A stretch of DNA of 51,556 nucleotides, taken from contig JBBQBH010000017.1 of NCBI GenBank assembly GCA_038317345.1, positions 1 to 51,556 on the forward strand. The letters are read 5' to 3'. The notes below the pieces were generated by a model. The model saw only the letters and a program-made list of their open reading frames with translations, was not told the DNA's origin and searched no databases. How positions within the stretch are numbered: the stretch's first letter is position 1; each line of letters begins with the position of its first letter. Positions 6,991 to 14,739 of this stretch are shown in pieces. The position numbers and the translations under genes were made by a program. This DNA is from Mayfieldus sp038317345. Lineage in GTDB: Bacteria; Actinomycetota; Thermoleophilia; Solirubrobacterales; 70-9.

Positions 6991-7974
6991 ATGCTCCGAG
7001 TTCAAGCGGTCGCCAAACTCTTGGAGCGGCGTCGCGCCTCGGCTGGAGCGCGCCGTCGGCGCGGGCAGGGGAGGTTGAATCTCATTTCAGCAACCGGCCT
7101 CTGCATCTTTACCGTCTTCGGCGCCCTCGCCTTCGCGACCGCCCTCAAGCCGCATGGCTACCAGCAAGCGTCCGGGCTAGCCTTCGCCGTCCTGTTCGGC
7201 GTCATCGTCTTCCTCGTCCTCTTGCTCATCCTGCGGTCGCTCTTCGGCCGTTTCATTCCCGGCCAGCAATCGCGCGTCGGCTACCTGGCGCTTGCGGCCG
7301 CGCTCGGCCTGCTCATCGCCGTCGCGGCCGTACGCTCCCTCACGGTCGCCACGGCCGCACGCGGTCGGGGCGGGCTATTGGCCCAGGAAGAGCAGGACTT
7401 CCAGAACTGGACGCCCACGGCAATACCACTGATCATCCGTTACAGAGATGCGGTCCGCGTCGACGCTCCGCTGGCGCGCAGACCCCGTGCCTGGCAGCCG
7501 GCGGCAAGGCTTCGGGAACGAGTCAATCGAGTCGAGGGCATCCTTCTCGGCTTGCAGCGGTCGACCGGCCCGATCGTTGCAAGCTCTCCAATGGATCTGC
7601 GCGCGTTCATGCCGCTGCTCAGGCGGTCGCTCGGGCTGGCTGTGGCAGCGCAGCAGGCATACGCCGCAGGCCTCTCGCGCCATGCGCCCGGCATGCCGTC
7701 ACAGCGGGCAGCGGGCCAGCGGCGCTTCACCGCGCCCCTGCGCCGTGGCACTCGCCTACTTCGCACCTCCGAGGAAGCAATGGCCGCCTTCACCGAGCAG
7801 GTCAACGCCGTCGGTGCCCAGCTCTCCGCGGGCCGCAAGCCGGCGGCTCCCGGCCGTCACGGCGGCCGGCTCGGTGATCGCAAAACTCGATCCTTGAATG
7901 CCCGGATGCGGGCGAGGATGGGTGTCAGCGGTGAGCGTCAACGCGAATCGCACCAGCTCGGATCGGTGCTTTAA
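6991..7974 (+). CDS. Membrane protein of unknown function
   Basis: 327 residues with a very basic N-terminus (RRRASAGARRRRGQGR) and three membrane helices (about 30-50, 60-85, 97-117), then a long, Ala/Arg-rich, helical soluble part. No family recognised. The last 60 residues (RKPAAPGRHGGRLGDRKTRSLNARMR) look like low-complexity or frame-shifted sequence. The start has GGAGAAGGAG 10-15 bases upstream. Operator site D before it links it to the BlaI/M56 pair, so it may be a target or accessory of that system. Confidence 0.65.
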   Translation: MLRVQAVAKLLERRRASAGARRRRGQGRLNLISATGLCIFTVFGALAFATALKPHGYQQASGLAFAVLFGVIVFLVLLLILRSLFGRFIPGQQSRVGYLALAAALGLLIAVAAVRSLTVATAARGRGGLLAQEEQDFQNWTPTAIPLIIRYRDAVRVDAPLARRPRAWQPAARLRERVNRVEGILLGLQRSTGPIVASSPMDLRAFMPLLRRSLGLAVAAQQAYAAGLSRHAPGMPSQRAAGQRRFTAPLRRGTRLLRTSEEAMAAFTEQVNAVGAQLSAGRKPAAPGRHGGRLGDRKTRSLNARMRARMGVSGERQRESHQLGSVL

Positions 7975-8099
7975 GCGCGACCTCCCGGCAGCCGCCGATC
8001 GGCAATTTGTCGCGACCAACTGCCGGGATTAGATGATTGTGCGCGGATGGTAGGCAGGCGATACTGCGTGCAAGCGCAACTGAACCAGGAGCTCCACTC

Positions 8100-8714
8100 A
8101 TGAATGCCGACACATCAACAAGACGCAACCCACCGGGGGAGGCGAGGATCGCCTTGTTCGGGCTGCTCGCCATACAGATCGTGGTCGGCTACGAGTGGCT
8201 GATGTCAGGGATGACGAAGTTCGTCCGCGGCGGCTTTCCCTCCGGACTTGCCGCTGAGCTGACCGACAAGTCCAAGGGCGTGACCGGCTGGTACAAGAGC
8301 TTTCTCGATGGCACAGTGATCCCCCACGCCAAGCTGTTCGGCTGGTTGATTGAGAGCAGCGAGGTTCTCATCGGCGTAGCGCTGATCGCCGCCGCTGTGA
8401 CCTGGCTGGCGCGGCGCGATCACCTCTCGCGGCGCGGCTGGACTGCCGTCCTAGGCGTGACGATCGCGGCCTGTCTCGGTGGGATCGTCATGGCCGTCAG
8501 CTTCCACACGGCCAGCGGCGCCTCGCATCCCTGGCTAATCCCTAAGAGCGGCTTCGATGAGGGCATCGACCTTGACAGCCTGCTGCCGATGCTGCAGGCG
8601 GTGCTGGCGCTCGTCAGCGGCAAGCTGCTTCTGGGGCTGAGGCGCTCGCCGGGTACACGCGCCATCGCCGACACATCGCATGCTGCGCCCGGCAGCGATC
8701 CCGCCGGGCACTAG
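8100..8714 (+). CDS. DoxX/DoxD-like membrane protein
   Basis: 204 residues, four helices (about 18-38, 80-101, 113-135, 160-180). The segment GYEWLMSGMTKFVRGGFPSGL resembles the first helix and loop of DoxX/DoxD proteins (thiosulfate:quinone oxidoreductase subunit or MauE/DoxX-type), which usually have a G-x-E-W-x-x-S-G-x-x-K pattern. Role here unknown; a quinone-linked thiol function would fit the TlpA genes nearby. The ATG follows AGGAG by seven bases; the upstream frame to 8037 lacks a ribosome binding site. Its 3' end overlaps the convergent permease gene by about 100 bases. Confidence 0.75.
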   Translation: MNADTSTRRNPPGEARIALFGLLAIQIVVGYEWLMSGMTKFVRGGFPSGLAAELTDKSKGVTGWYKSFLDGTVIPHAKLFGWLIESSEVLIGVALIAAAVTWLARRDHLSRRGWTAVLGVTIAACLGGIVMAVSFHTASGASHPWLIPKSGFDEGIDLDSLLPMLQAVLALVSGKLLLGLRRSPGTRAIADTSHAAPGSDPAGH

Positions 8715-10020
8715 GCAACGCACCGCCATCGCTCCTCAACACAATGGACTTTTTAATCGCGTGGGCCGGAGGCCGGTCCGCCGCGCGCGGGCGGTCGCCT
8801 GCGTAATGCGCCGGGTCGGTCTCGAATTGGTGGCGGCAGTGTTCCGAGCAAAAGAAATGGGTCTTGCCGTCGTACTGGAGTTTGAGGGCCTTATCGCGAT
8901 CGACCTTCATCCCGCAGACAGGATCGGTGGCTCCGCGGCGCGCCGTGAGCCAGAACAGGGCAGCGAAGATCACCACGCCAAGTAGGTTGAGAAACAGCTT
9001 GTAGTCGAGTTGCACAGAGCCGAAGATGTCGCCGCGGCTCGGGCGAGTGGTCGGGATCAAATTGCCGGCACTGAACAGCCCATCGACGATCAGGGCCGCG
9101 ACCACCATCGTCACGAACATAAGCGCCGTGATCCGCCACGCGAATGGCCAGCCGTAGTACTTTCGGTAGGCGAAGATGATCGGCAGCACGATCAGATCGG
9201 CGAAGATGAACGCCATCACGCCGGCGAAGGAGATGCCGCCCGACCAGAGGACTGCGGCGAGCGGGACGTTTCCAACCGAGCAGACGAAGCTCAGCACGGC
9301 GATGATCGGCCCGGCGATCACGTTCTCGATCGTCCTCAGGGCAGGGGGCGCGTCCTCGATGAACAGGCCGTTAAAGAAGCTGTTGCCTAGCAGGCCGATG
9401 AACCCTGCGAGCACAAAGCCGATCGTTATCTCTTTCCAAAGCATCTGCCAATCGCCGCCGAAGTTGTAGGCAACGTCAGACCATGCCTCGGTCGAGGTCA
9501 GCCGCTGGCGCCAGCTCAGCTGGGAGCCGGCGGCGTGGTGCTGATGGTCGGCCTGTGCGGACTGGGCGTGCTTGCGGGCCTGCTCCTCTAAGCGAGGCGA
9601 GACGAACAGCCGCAGCATCGAGGCCATCAGGACGATCATCACGATCCCGCCCACGTATTCGGCGAGCGTGAACTGCCAGCCGATCAGCACCCATAGGACC
9701 AGGCCGAGCTCCCAGACCAGATTGGTGGACGCGAACTGGAAGGCCAGGGCGGTGGCGGCCGAAGCACCTTTCTGAAACAGGGACTTCGCGATCGCGATCG
9801 CCGCATAGCTGCACGACGAAGAGGCTGCGCCCAGGCCTGTGGCCTTGGCGAGCGGCTTCGGACCAGACCCTGAGAGCGCTGACTCGATCCGCTCTCGCGG
9901 CACCCAGGCCTGCACGATCGCCGAGATCGCAAAGCCCAAGACCAAGGCCCACCAGACCTCATATGCCATCAGAAAGGACTGCTTAAGACCATCGCCGATC
10001 GTGCTCAGCACATCGCTCAT
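8614..10020 (-). CDS. DUF318/ArsP-type permease with C-terminal YHS metal-binding domain
   Basis: 468 residues. An N-terminal permease half (GLGAASSSCSYAAIA near 57-71) and a second half (SFVCSVGNVPLAAVLW) are the internally repeated signatures of the DUF318/ArsP permease family, with eight to ten helices. Between them is a His-rich loop (DHQHHAAG). After the last helix comes a YHS domain (DPVCGMKVD, then FFCSEHCRHQF), which binds metal through cysteines. The family exports organoarsenicals or metals; substrate here unknown. The gene is divergent from csoR and shares its operator. The last 45 residues lack family character and run 101 bases into the convergent DoxX gene, so the 3' end may be extended by a lost stop. 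A broken paralogue is at 16261. Confidence 0.85.
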   Translation of the reverse strand: MSDVLSTIGDGLKQSFLMAYEVWWALVLGFAISAIVQAWVPRERIESALSGSGPKPLAKATGLGAASSSCSYAAIAIAKSLFQKGASAATALAFQFASTNLVWELGLVLWVLIGWQFTLAEYVGGIVMIVLMASMLRLFVSPRLEEQARKHAQSAQADHQHHAAGSQLSWRQRLTSTEAWSDVAYNFGGDWQMLWKEITIGFVLAGFIGLLGNSFFNGLFIEDAPPALRTIENVIAGPIIAVLSFVCSVGNVPLAAVLWSGGISFAGVMAFIFADLIVLPIIFAYRKYYGWPFAWRITALMFVTMVVAALIVDGLFSAGNLIPTTRPSRGDIFGSVQLDYKLFLNLLGVVIFAALFWLTARRGATDPVCGMKVDRDKALKLQYDGKTHFFCSEHCRHQFETDPAHYAGDRPRAADRPPAHAIKKSIVLRSDGGALPSARRDRCRAQHAMCRRWRVYPASASAPEAACR

Positions 10021-10031
10021 GCAGTTGCTCC

Positions 10032-10059
10032 TTGACTACATACCCTCGGAGGGTATAGT
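10032..10059 (+). promoter_or_regulatory. csoR promoter with overlapping CsoR-type operator
   Basis: TTGACT (10032-10037) and TATAGT (10054-10059) are 16 bases apart, a strong sigma-70-like promoter. Between them lies ATACCC-TCGGA-GGGTAT (10040-10056), a GC-tract palindrome of the kind bound by CsoR proteins. The csoR ATG at 10067 is only seven bases past the -10, so the transcript is probably leaderless. The same operator lies 20 bases before the divergent permease ATG (10020), which has its own AAGGAG. Confidence 0.75.
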
Positions 10060-10066
10060 AAATCAC

Positions 10067-10348
10067 ATGACCCCAGACCCCGGATACAAAGCATCGAAGG
10101 ATCAGCTGTTGCGGCGCCTAGCCCGAGTTGAGGGACAGGTACGTGGCGTGACCCGCATGGTCGAAGACGACCGCTACTGCATCGACGTGCTGACGCAGAT
10201 TCAGGCTGCCGAGGCGGCACTCAACGGCATCGCGCTCGGGCTCCTCGATGAGCATGTGCGCAATTGCATGCAGAGCGGGAACGCCAAGCAGCGTGCCGAC
10301 CGAGCCGACGAGTTGATGGATGCGGTCGGCCGTCTCGTCCGCGGCTAG
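10067..10348 (+). CDS. csoR: CsoR-family metal-sensing repressor
   Basis: 93 residues. CsoR/RcnR proteins are all-helical repressors that leave DNA on binding Cu(I) or another effector. The copper triad is present with exact Mycobacterium spacing: C38, H63 and C67 (25 and 4 residues apart), and Y37 precedes the first cysteine as in copper sensors. The N-terminal helix RRLARVEGQVRGVTRMVEDD is the family signature. The start at ATG 10067 was chosen because it begins the family domain and fits a leaderless transcript. The gene is followed after three bases by the DUF4396 gene. Confidence 0.92.
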   Translation: MTPDPGYKASKDQLLRRLARVEGQVRGVTRMVEDDRYCIDVLTQIQAAEAALNGIALGLLDEHVRNCMQSGNAKQRADRADELMDAVGRLVRG

Positions 10349-10351
10349 GCG

Positions 10352-10819
10352 ATGGTTGAAGCCACCGCAAACGCAGCCCGGCCGGGCGAGCTCAACCGCT
10401 TGGCGGTCAGCGCCACGACGCACTGTCTCACGGGCTGCGCGATCGGCGAGTTCGCCGGCATGGCGATCGCAACCGCGTTCGGCTGGGGCAACGCCACGCA
10501 GATGGTCTTGGCGATCCTCCTCGCCTACTTCTTCGGCTTTGGGCTGACCGCGATGCCGCTGGTCCGGGCTGGCCTCGGGGCGGGGGCAGTCGTCTCGACC
10601 GCGCTTGCAGCCGACACGGTCTCAATCACGATCATGGAGGTAATCGACAACCTGACCGTTGTTGTTTGGCCAGGCGCGATCAACGCTGGACTCGGCGACC
10701 CTCTCTTCTACGCCAGCATCGCCGTCGGCTTTGCGATCGCCTATCCCTTCGCCTTCTGGGCGAACCGCTACATGATCTCTCGTGGTCGGGGCCACGCGGT
10801 CGTCCACGCGCATCACTAA
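10352..10819 (+). CDS. DUF4396 membrane protein
   Basis: 155 residues with four helices. The N-terminal NRLAVSATTHCLTGCAIGEFAGM is characteristic of DUF4396 proteins: His24 and two cysteines (C25, C29) at the start of the first helix could bind metal. DUF4396 has no established function but is common beside copper sensors and metal exporters. The C-terminus is His-rich (HAVVHAHH). It is the second gene of the csoR operon, with three bases between them. Confidence 0.8.
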   Translation: MVEATANAARPGELNRLAVSATTHCLTGCAIGEFAGMAIATAFGWGNATQMVLAILLAYFFGFGLTAMPLVRAGLGAGAVVSTALAADTVSITIMEVIDNLTVVVWPGAINAGLGDPLFYASIAVGFAIAYPFAFWANRYMISRGRGHAVVHAHH

Positions 10820-10828
10820 GCCATCTCG

Positions 10829-11935
10829 ATGTTCCTGCTCGCCCGCAAGAACCTTCTCGAGCAACCGCTGCGGCTCGCCTTTGCCGCCCTGGGCGTCGGC
10901 CTCTCGGTGATGCTGATCCTGGTTATGTGGGCGATCCTTGAGGGCCTTCTGCGCCAAGAGGGTGCTTACGTCAAAAACACCGACGCCCAGGTCTGGGTCG
11001 TGCAGAAGGGCTTTACCGATATCGCCCATGGCTTTTCCGTGGTTCCCGCGTCGATTAAGGCGCCCCTGGAAAAAATCCCCGGCGTTAAGAGCGCTAATCC
11101 GATCACAGGCGCGAGGACCAACGTCCCGACGCCCAATGGCACGGACAGCCTCTCGGTGATCGGCTACGACACCAAAAGCGGCGTGGGTGGACCATGGGAT
11201 TTCTCTACCGACCCAGCGGCGCCCAAGCCCGGTCAGGTAGTGGTCGACAAGACCTTTGCCGACACCGCTGGCCTCAGCGTCGGCGATCGCCTGCGCTTTC
11301 CTGATCGCTCGCGCAAGATCGTCGCCCTGAGCTCGGGCACCAATCAATTCACCAACCAACTGGCTTTCGGTGATCTGCGCGACGTCCAAAACCTGGTCCG
11401 CTTAAAGGGTGATGTCAATTTCTTCGCCCTCCAGGTGGGTCCCGGCAAGACGCACCGGGTGCAGGCTGAGATCCGTAAGCGCTTTCCCTTCGTCACCCCG
11501 TTTTCCAAATCGACGTTCGTCACCAACAACGAGCGCGAGATCCGTGACGGCTTTGAGCCGATCCTCTATGTGATGGTCGGCATTGCCTTCTTTGTCGGCC
11601 TTGCGATCGTCGGGTTGACGATCTACACGGCGACCACCGAGAAATCACGCGAGTACGGCGTCCTCTCAGCGGTTGGCGCCGATCGCACAGATCTCGGCGG
11701 AATCATCATCCGCCAATCGACTCTGACGACGCTTCTTGGCTTCGCGATCGGGTGTCTTCTGTTATTCCCGGCTACCTGGGCGATCGGCCAGCTGGCGCCG
11801 AAGACCGAGCTGCTATTCCCCGGCTGGCTCTTCGCGCTGACTGCCGGGGCAGCGATCGTTATGGCGCTTGCAGCTTCTTATCTGCCGATTCGCCGCCTAG
11901 CACGCCTTGATCCTGCGGCGGTGTTCCGTGCCTGA
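10829..11935 (+). CDS. ABC transporter permease, MacB/FtsX type
   Basis: 368 residues: one N-terminal helix (about 14-35), a large extracytoplasmic domain of about 200 residues (MacB-PCD-like), then three helices (about 250-270, 293-315, 335-355), the FtsX/MacB permease arrangement. Such permeases act as mechanotransmitters or exporters rather than importers. The gene follows DUF4396 by nine bases and its stop overlaps the GTG of the ATPase gene. No separate membrane-fusion protein is encoded nearby. Confidence 0.88.
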   Translation: MFLLARKNLLEQPLRLAFAALGVGLSVMLILVMWAILEGLLRQEGAYVKNTDAQVWVVQKGFTDIAHGFSVVPASIKAPLEKIPGVKSANPITGARTNVPTPNGTDSLSVIGYDTKSGVGGPWDFSTDPAAPKPGQVVVDKTFADTAGLSVGDRLRFPDRSRKIVALSSGTNQFTNQLAFGDLRDVQNLVRLKGDVNFFALQVGPGKTHRVQAEIRKRFPFVTPFSKSTFVTNNEREIRDGFEPILYVMVGIAFFVGLAIVGLTIYTATTEKSREYGVLSAVGADRTDLGGIIIRQSTLTTLLGFAIGCLLLFPATWAIGQLAPKTELLFPGWLFALTAGAAIVMALAASYLPIRRLARLDPAAVFRA

Positions 11936-12638
11936 GACATTGCTCAGAGCCGAAGGGTTGGAGCGCAGCTTTGGCTCCGGTGAAGCCGAGGTGCTGGCGG
12001 TGCGTGGCATCGATCTAGCGCTCGAGTCCGGTGAGCGGCTCTTGATCATGGGCCCATCTGGCAGCGGCAAGACGACCCTGGTCTCGATGCTCGGCGGATT
12101 GCTCACTCCAAGCGCCGGGCAGGTCGTGCTTGACGGGGAGGACCTCTACGAGCATGACGATAAGGAGCGAGCGCACCTGCGCCTTCAGAACCTCGGCTTC
12201 GTTTTTCAAAGCTTTAATTTGCTGTCGGCGCTGACGGCCCGTGAAAACGTCGAGGTGCCGTTGCGCCTCGCGGGAGCTTCGACCCGCGATGCAGGCTCAC
12301 GGGCGACGGAGCTGCTCGAAGACGTCGATTTGGGGAGCAGAATGGATCATCGACCCCGCGACCTTTCCGGCGGCGAAAAGCAGCGGGTCGCGATCGCCCG
12401 CGCCCTTGCCAACGGTCCCGAGATCCTCCTCGCCGACGAGCCGACTGCCAATTTGGATTCGGAGTCCGGTCGCGAGGTGGCGGAAATCCTCCGTCGCCTC
12501 AGCGAACAGGGCAAGGGCGTGATCATCGTCAGCCACGACCAACGGCTGATGAAGATCGCCTCGCGGGTCGTCTCGATAGAGGACGGACGACTGCGGGAGC
12601 GCCAGAACCAGCAGCTCGATGACAGCGCCGAGCCATGA
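11928..12638 (+). CDS. ABC transporter ATP-binding protein, MacB/LolD type
   Basis: 236 residues from GTG 11928, which overlaps the permease stop (GTGCCTGA). Walker A GPSGSGKTT, Q loop in FVFQSFN, signature LSGGEKQRVAIARAL, Walker B ILLADEPTANLD and the H loop IVSHDQ are all intact. It powers the permease encoded just upstream. The pair ends the csoR-DUF4396 operon, pointing to metal- or thiol-induced export of an unknown substrate. Confidence 0.92.
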   Translation: MPETLLRAEGLERSFGSGEAEVLAVRGIDLALESGERLLIMGPSGSGKTTLVSMLGGLLTPSAGQVVLDGEDLYEHDDKERAHLRLQNLGFVFQSFNLLSALTARENVEVPLRLAGASTRDAGSRATELLEDVDLGSRMDHRPRDLSGGEKQRVAIARALANGPEILLADEPTANLDSESGREVAEILRRLSEQGKGVIIVSHDQRLMKIASRVVSIEDGRLRERQNQQLDDSAEP

Positions 12639-12647
12639 ACGGTGCTC

Positions 12648-12664
12648 AACTACGCTGTGTAGAA
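12648..12664. promoter_or_regulatory. Weak BlaI-like palindrome, site F
   Basis: AACTACG-CTG-TGTAGAA matches the site pattern at 10 of 14 arm positions with the correct 3-base spacer. It lies between the ABC operon and the secreted protein gene, about 80 bases before its start. Much weaker than sites A-E and possibly chance. Confidence 0.3.
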
Positions 12665-12746
12665 CGCGTACCCTCGCCCGGCGCGGCGGCGCATGCTGGT
12701 CGAAGCTTCGGTGCCACGGGGTGCGACCAGAGAGAAGGAGGAAGTC

Positions 12747-13193
12747 ATGCGCAAGCTCAAAGCGGTCAAGCCCTCGCCCGCGTTGGCGGTGGCGCTCGTG
12801 GCGCTGTTCGTGGCGCTCGGCGGTAGCGCCTACGCCGCGCTCATAATCACCGGCAAGAATGTAAAGAACGGCTCCCTGACCACCAAGGACGTGAAGAACA
12901 AGTCGCTGCTCGCCGGTGACTTCAAGGCCGGGCAGCTGCCGGCGGGGCCGGCGGGAAAGAACGGCGCGACCAACGTGGTGGTGCGCTCCGCCAGCTTCAC
13001 GACCTCGGGATCTGTCACGTGCAACAGCGGCGAGACCGCGACCGGTGGCGGTGTCGAGGGCCTAGACAGCGTCGACGTCATCGTCATGACCAGCCGGCCG
13101 GAGCCCGCCAGTGGCGTGCCCAAGGGCTGGTTTGCCCAGCTCCGAGCCGCCGGAGAGCCGGGGATCGTCTACGTGCTCTGCGCCTCGCCCTGA
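12747..13193 (+). CDS. Secreted protein of the Solirubrobacterales GGSAYA type
   Basis: 148 residues. ATG 12747 follows AAGGAGGAAGTC. The signal peptide (PSPALAVALVALFVALGGSAYA) is the form found in very many secreted proteins of Solirubrobacterales. The next part has short repeats (KNVKNGSLTTKDVKNKSL, then AGDFKAGQLPAGPAGKNG), a collagen-like or repeat-stalk region, followed by a compact C-terminal domain with two cysteines (C109-like in SVTCNSG and the final VLCASP) that could form a disulfide. Function unknown; probably exposed at the cell surface. A strong hairpin terminator follows. Confidence 0.75.
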   Translation: MRKLKAVKPSPALAVALVALFVALGGSAYAALIITGKNVKNGSLTTKDVKNKSLLAGDFKAGQLPAGPAGKNGATNVVVRSASFTTSGSVTCNSGETATGGGVEGLDSVDVIVMTSRPEPASGVPKGWFAQLRAAGEPGIVYVLCASP

Positions 13194-13228
13194 CGCCGGC
13201 CGCGGCGGCAAGCTGAGCCCCGAGCAGG

Positions 13229-13250
13229 CCCCCCGCCCGCCGGCGGGGGG
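13229..13250 (+). terminator. Hairpin terminator after the secreted protein gene
   Basis: CCCCCCGCC (13229-13237) pairs perfectly with GGCGGGGGG (13242-13250) around a four-base loop, 36 bases past the stop. No T-run follows, as is common in GC-rich actinobacteria. Confidence 0.6.
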
Positions 13251-13289
13251 AGAAGCGTCGGCGGGCGAACCTTTGCAGGGTCGCGAGTC

Positions 13290-13306
13290 TCCGACCGCCT
13301 GTAGGA
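13290..13306. promoter_or_regulatory. BlaI-type operator, site E, before the M23 hydrolase
   Basis: TCCGACC-GCC-TGTAGGA matches 12 of 14 arm positions; the right half is perfect. It ends 25 bases before the ATG of the murein hydrolase, so BlaI-type control of a wall enzyme is plausible. Confidence 0.5.
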
Positions 13307-13330
13307 GTTGTCCTCCTAGGCTGGGCCGCA

Positions 13331-14539
13331 ATGGCGTTCAAAACTCGCCTACGTCCGCGGGTCGGGCCGAGCCGTGCTCGGATTCTGACCGCGTCAGCGC
13401 TGATCGCAAGCTGGGCCGCGCTCGCCTTGGTCGCTGGAGCGCACGCCGGACTTCAGGGGCGAGCGGATAGCGCGCGGCTCAAGCTCGGAGAGACCCGCCG
13501 CCAGGCCGGCGTGCTTACCCAAACAATAGCCCGCTACTCGGGCCAGATCTCAGGCTTGGAAGGACGGGTCGCGGCTCTGCGCAACCGTCAAGCTGCCGTG
13601 CAGCGGCGCCTCGATGCAAAACAGGAGCAGCTGGACCGGGCCGCCGCTCGACTCGCTGTTCAGCAACGACACCTGCAAGTGCTGCGAGCCCACCTGAGCC
13701 GGGCGCTCGTCGCGCTAAAGCAACGACTGGTCGCCATCTATGAGAGCGGCAGCCCCGACATCCTGACCGTCATCCTTGACTCCAAGGGCTGGGATGACCT
13801 GGTAACCCGGACCCAATACCTGAACCTGATTCAAGACCAGGGCCAAGCAGTTGCTTTCAGGGTCCGTGACCTGCGCGACCAGACGCAGGCCGTCGTGGCG
13901 CAACTGCGTGACTTGCGCGATCGGATCCGTGCGGCCAGGTACACGATCGCAGCGCAGAAGGAGCAGATAGTGAGGACACGCGATGCGCTGCAGAGCAGGC
14001 AGAGCCAGCTCGTAGCCGCTCGAGGTCGGCGCCAAAGTGCCCTTGCCGAGGTGCGCTCGCACGAGCGGGTCCTGGAGGGGGATCTCTCTCACCTCCAGGC
14101 GCAGATCCAGCAGCAATTGGGGGCCTCAAGCTCGGGGATTCCCGCTGGACCGCCGGCGCCCGGAAGCGTCAGCTCGAGCGGACTGATCTGGCCGGTCAAC
14201 GGCACCCTGACCTCGACATTTGGCATGCGTTGGGGGCGCATGCATGAGGGCATCGATATAGCGGCGCCTACTGGAACGCCAATCCTTGCCGCGCAAAGCG
14301 GAACAGTCAGCTTGGCGGCTTACACCGGCGGCTATGGCAACTACACCTGCATCGACCACGGCGGCGGCCTTTCGACTTGCTACGGACATCAGAGTGCGTT
14401 CGCCACATCCGCTGGAGCAAGCGTCAGACGCGGCCAGTTGATCGGCTATGTCGGCAGCACCGGCGAGAGCACGGGGCCTCACCTGCATTTCGAGGTCCGG
14501 GTGGGCGGCATTGCCCAAGACCCCCTGGGCTATCTATAA
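13331..14539 (+). CDS. M23 murein hydrolase with N-terminal coiled coil (EnvC/NlpD-like)
   Basis: 402 residues. An N-terminal membrane/signal segment (about 15-40) is followed by roughly 200 residues of coiled coil rich in Gln, Arg and Ala, a Ser/Pro linker, and a C-terminal M23 (LytM) domain. Zinc ligands are visible: H and D in GRMHEGIDIAAP, and the HxH of GPHLHFEV near the end. Such enzymes cut peptidoglycan cross-bridges or activate amidases; the catalytic residues look complete, so it may be active itself. The start is ATG 13331, downstream of TCCTCCTAGG. Operator site E suggests induction with the BlaI system. Confidence 0.9.
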   Translation: MAFKTRLRPRVGPSRARILTASALIASWAALALVAGAHAGLQGRADSARLKLGETRRQAGVLTQTIARYSGQISGLEGRVAALRNRQAAVQRRLDAKQEQLDRAAARLAVQQRHLQVLRAHLSRALVALKQRLVAIYESGSPDILTVILDSKGWDDLVTRTQYLNLIQDQGQAVAFRVRDLRDQTQAVVAQLRDLRDRIRAARYTIAAQKEQIVRTRDALQSRQSQLVAARGRRQSALAEVRSHERVLEGDLSHLQAQIQQQLGASSSGIPAGPPAPGSVSSSGLIWPVNGTLTSTFGMRWGRMHEGIDIAAPTGTPILAAQSGTVSLAAYTGGYGNYTCIDHGGGLSTCYGHQSAFATSAGASVRRGQLIGYVGSTGESTGPHLHFEVRVGGIAQDPLGYL

Positions 14540-14583
14540 CGAGGACGCCCGGCAAGCCGAGGGCATCGGGGGACGGAACTTCT

Positions 14584-14700
14584 TCAGTCGGGTGTCTGAT
14601 CTGGCGAGCGCTGCCGCACCGCCCAATGGATCAGGACGCCAATCCCGATCAGTCCGGCCAGGGGAACGAGTCCGATTAGCACCACCGCCCAATCGCTCAT
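14584..14700 (-). CDS. Tiny single-pass membrane protein
   Basis: 38 residues, start ATG at 14698-14700. The sequence is one membrane helix (WAVVLIGLVPLAGLIGIGVL) flanked by MSD and a polar tail IHWAVRQRSPDQTPD. GGAG lies about 22 bases upstream, further than usual. Palindrome site G lies 22 bases upstream of the start. A similar layout of small membrane protein plus short charged tail occurs at 41568. Function unknown. Confidence 0.5.
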   Translation of the reverse strand: MSDWAVVLIGLVPLAGLIGIGVLIHWAVRQRSPDQTPD

Positions 14701-14721
14701 GGGTCCGTTCTGCTGCTCATC

Positions 14722-14738
14722 TCCGACACACTGTAGTG
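14722..14738. promoter_or_regulatory. BlaI-like palindrome, site G
   Basis: TCCGACA-CAC-TGTAGTG matches 11 of 14 arm positions with the same 7-3-7 geometry. On the minus strand it sits just upstream of the 38-residue membrane protein, where an operator would be expected. Confidence 0.4.
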
Positions 14739-14739
14739 G

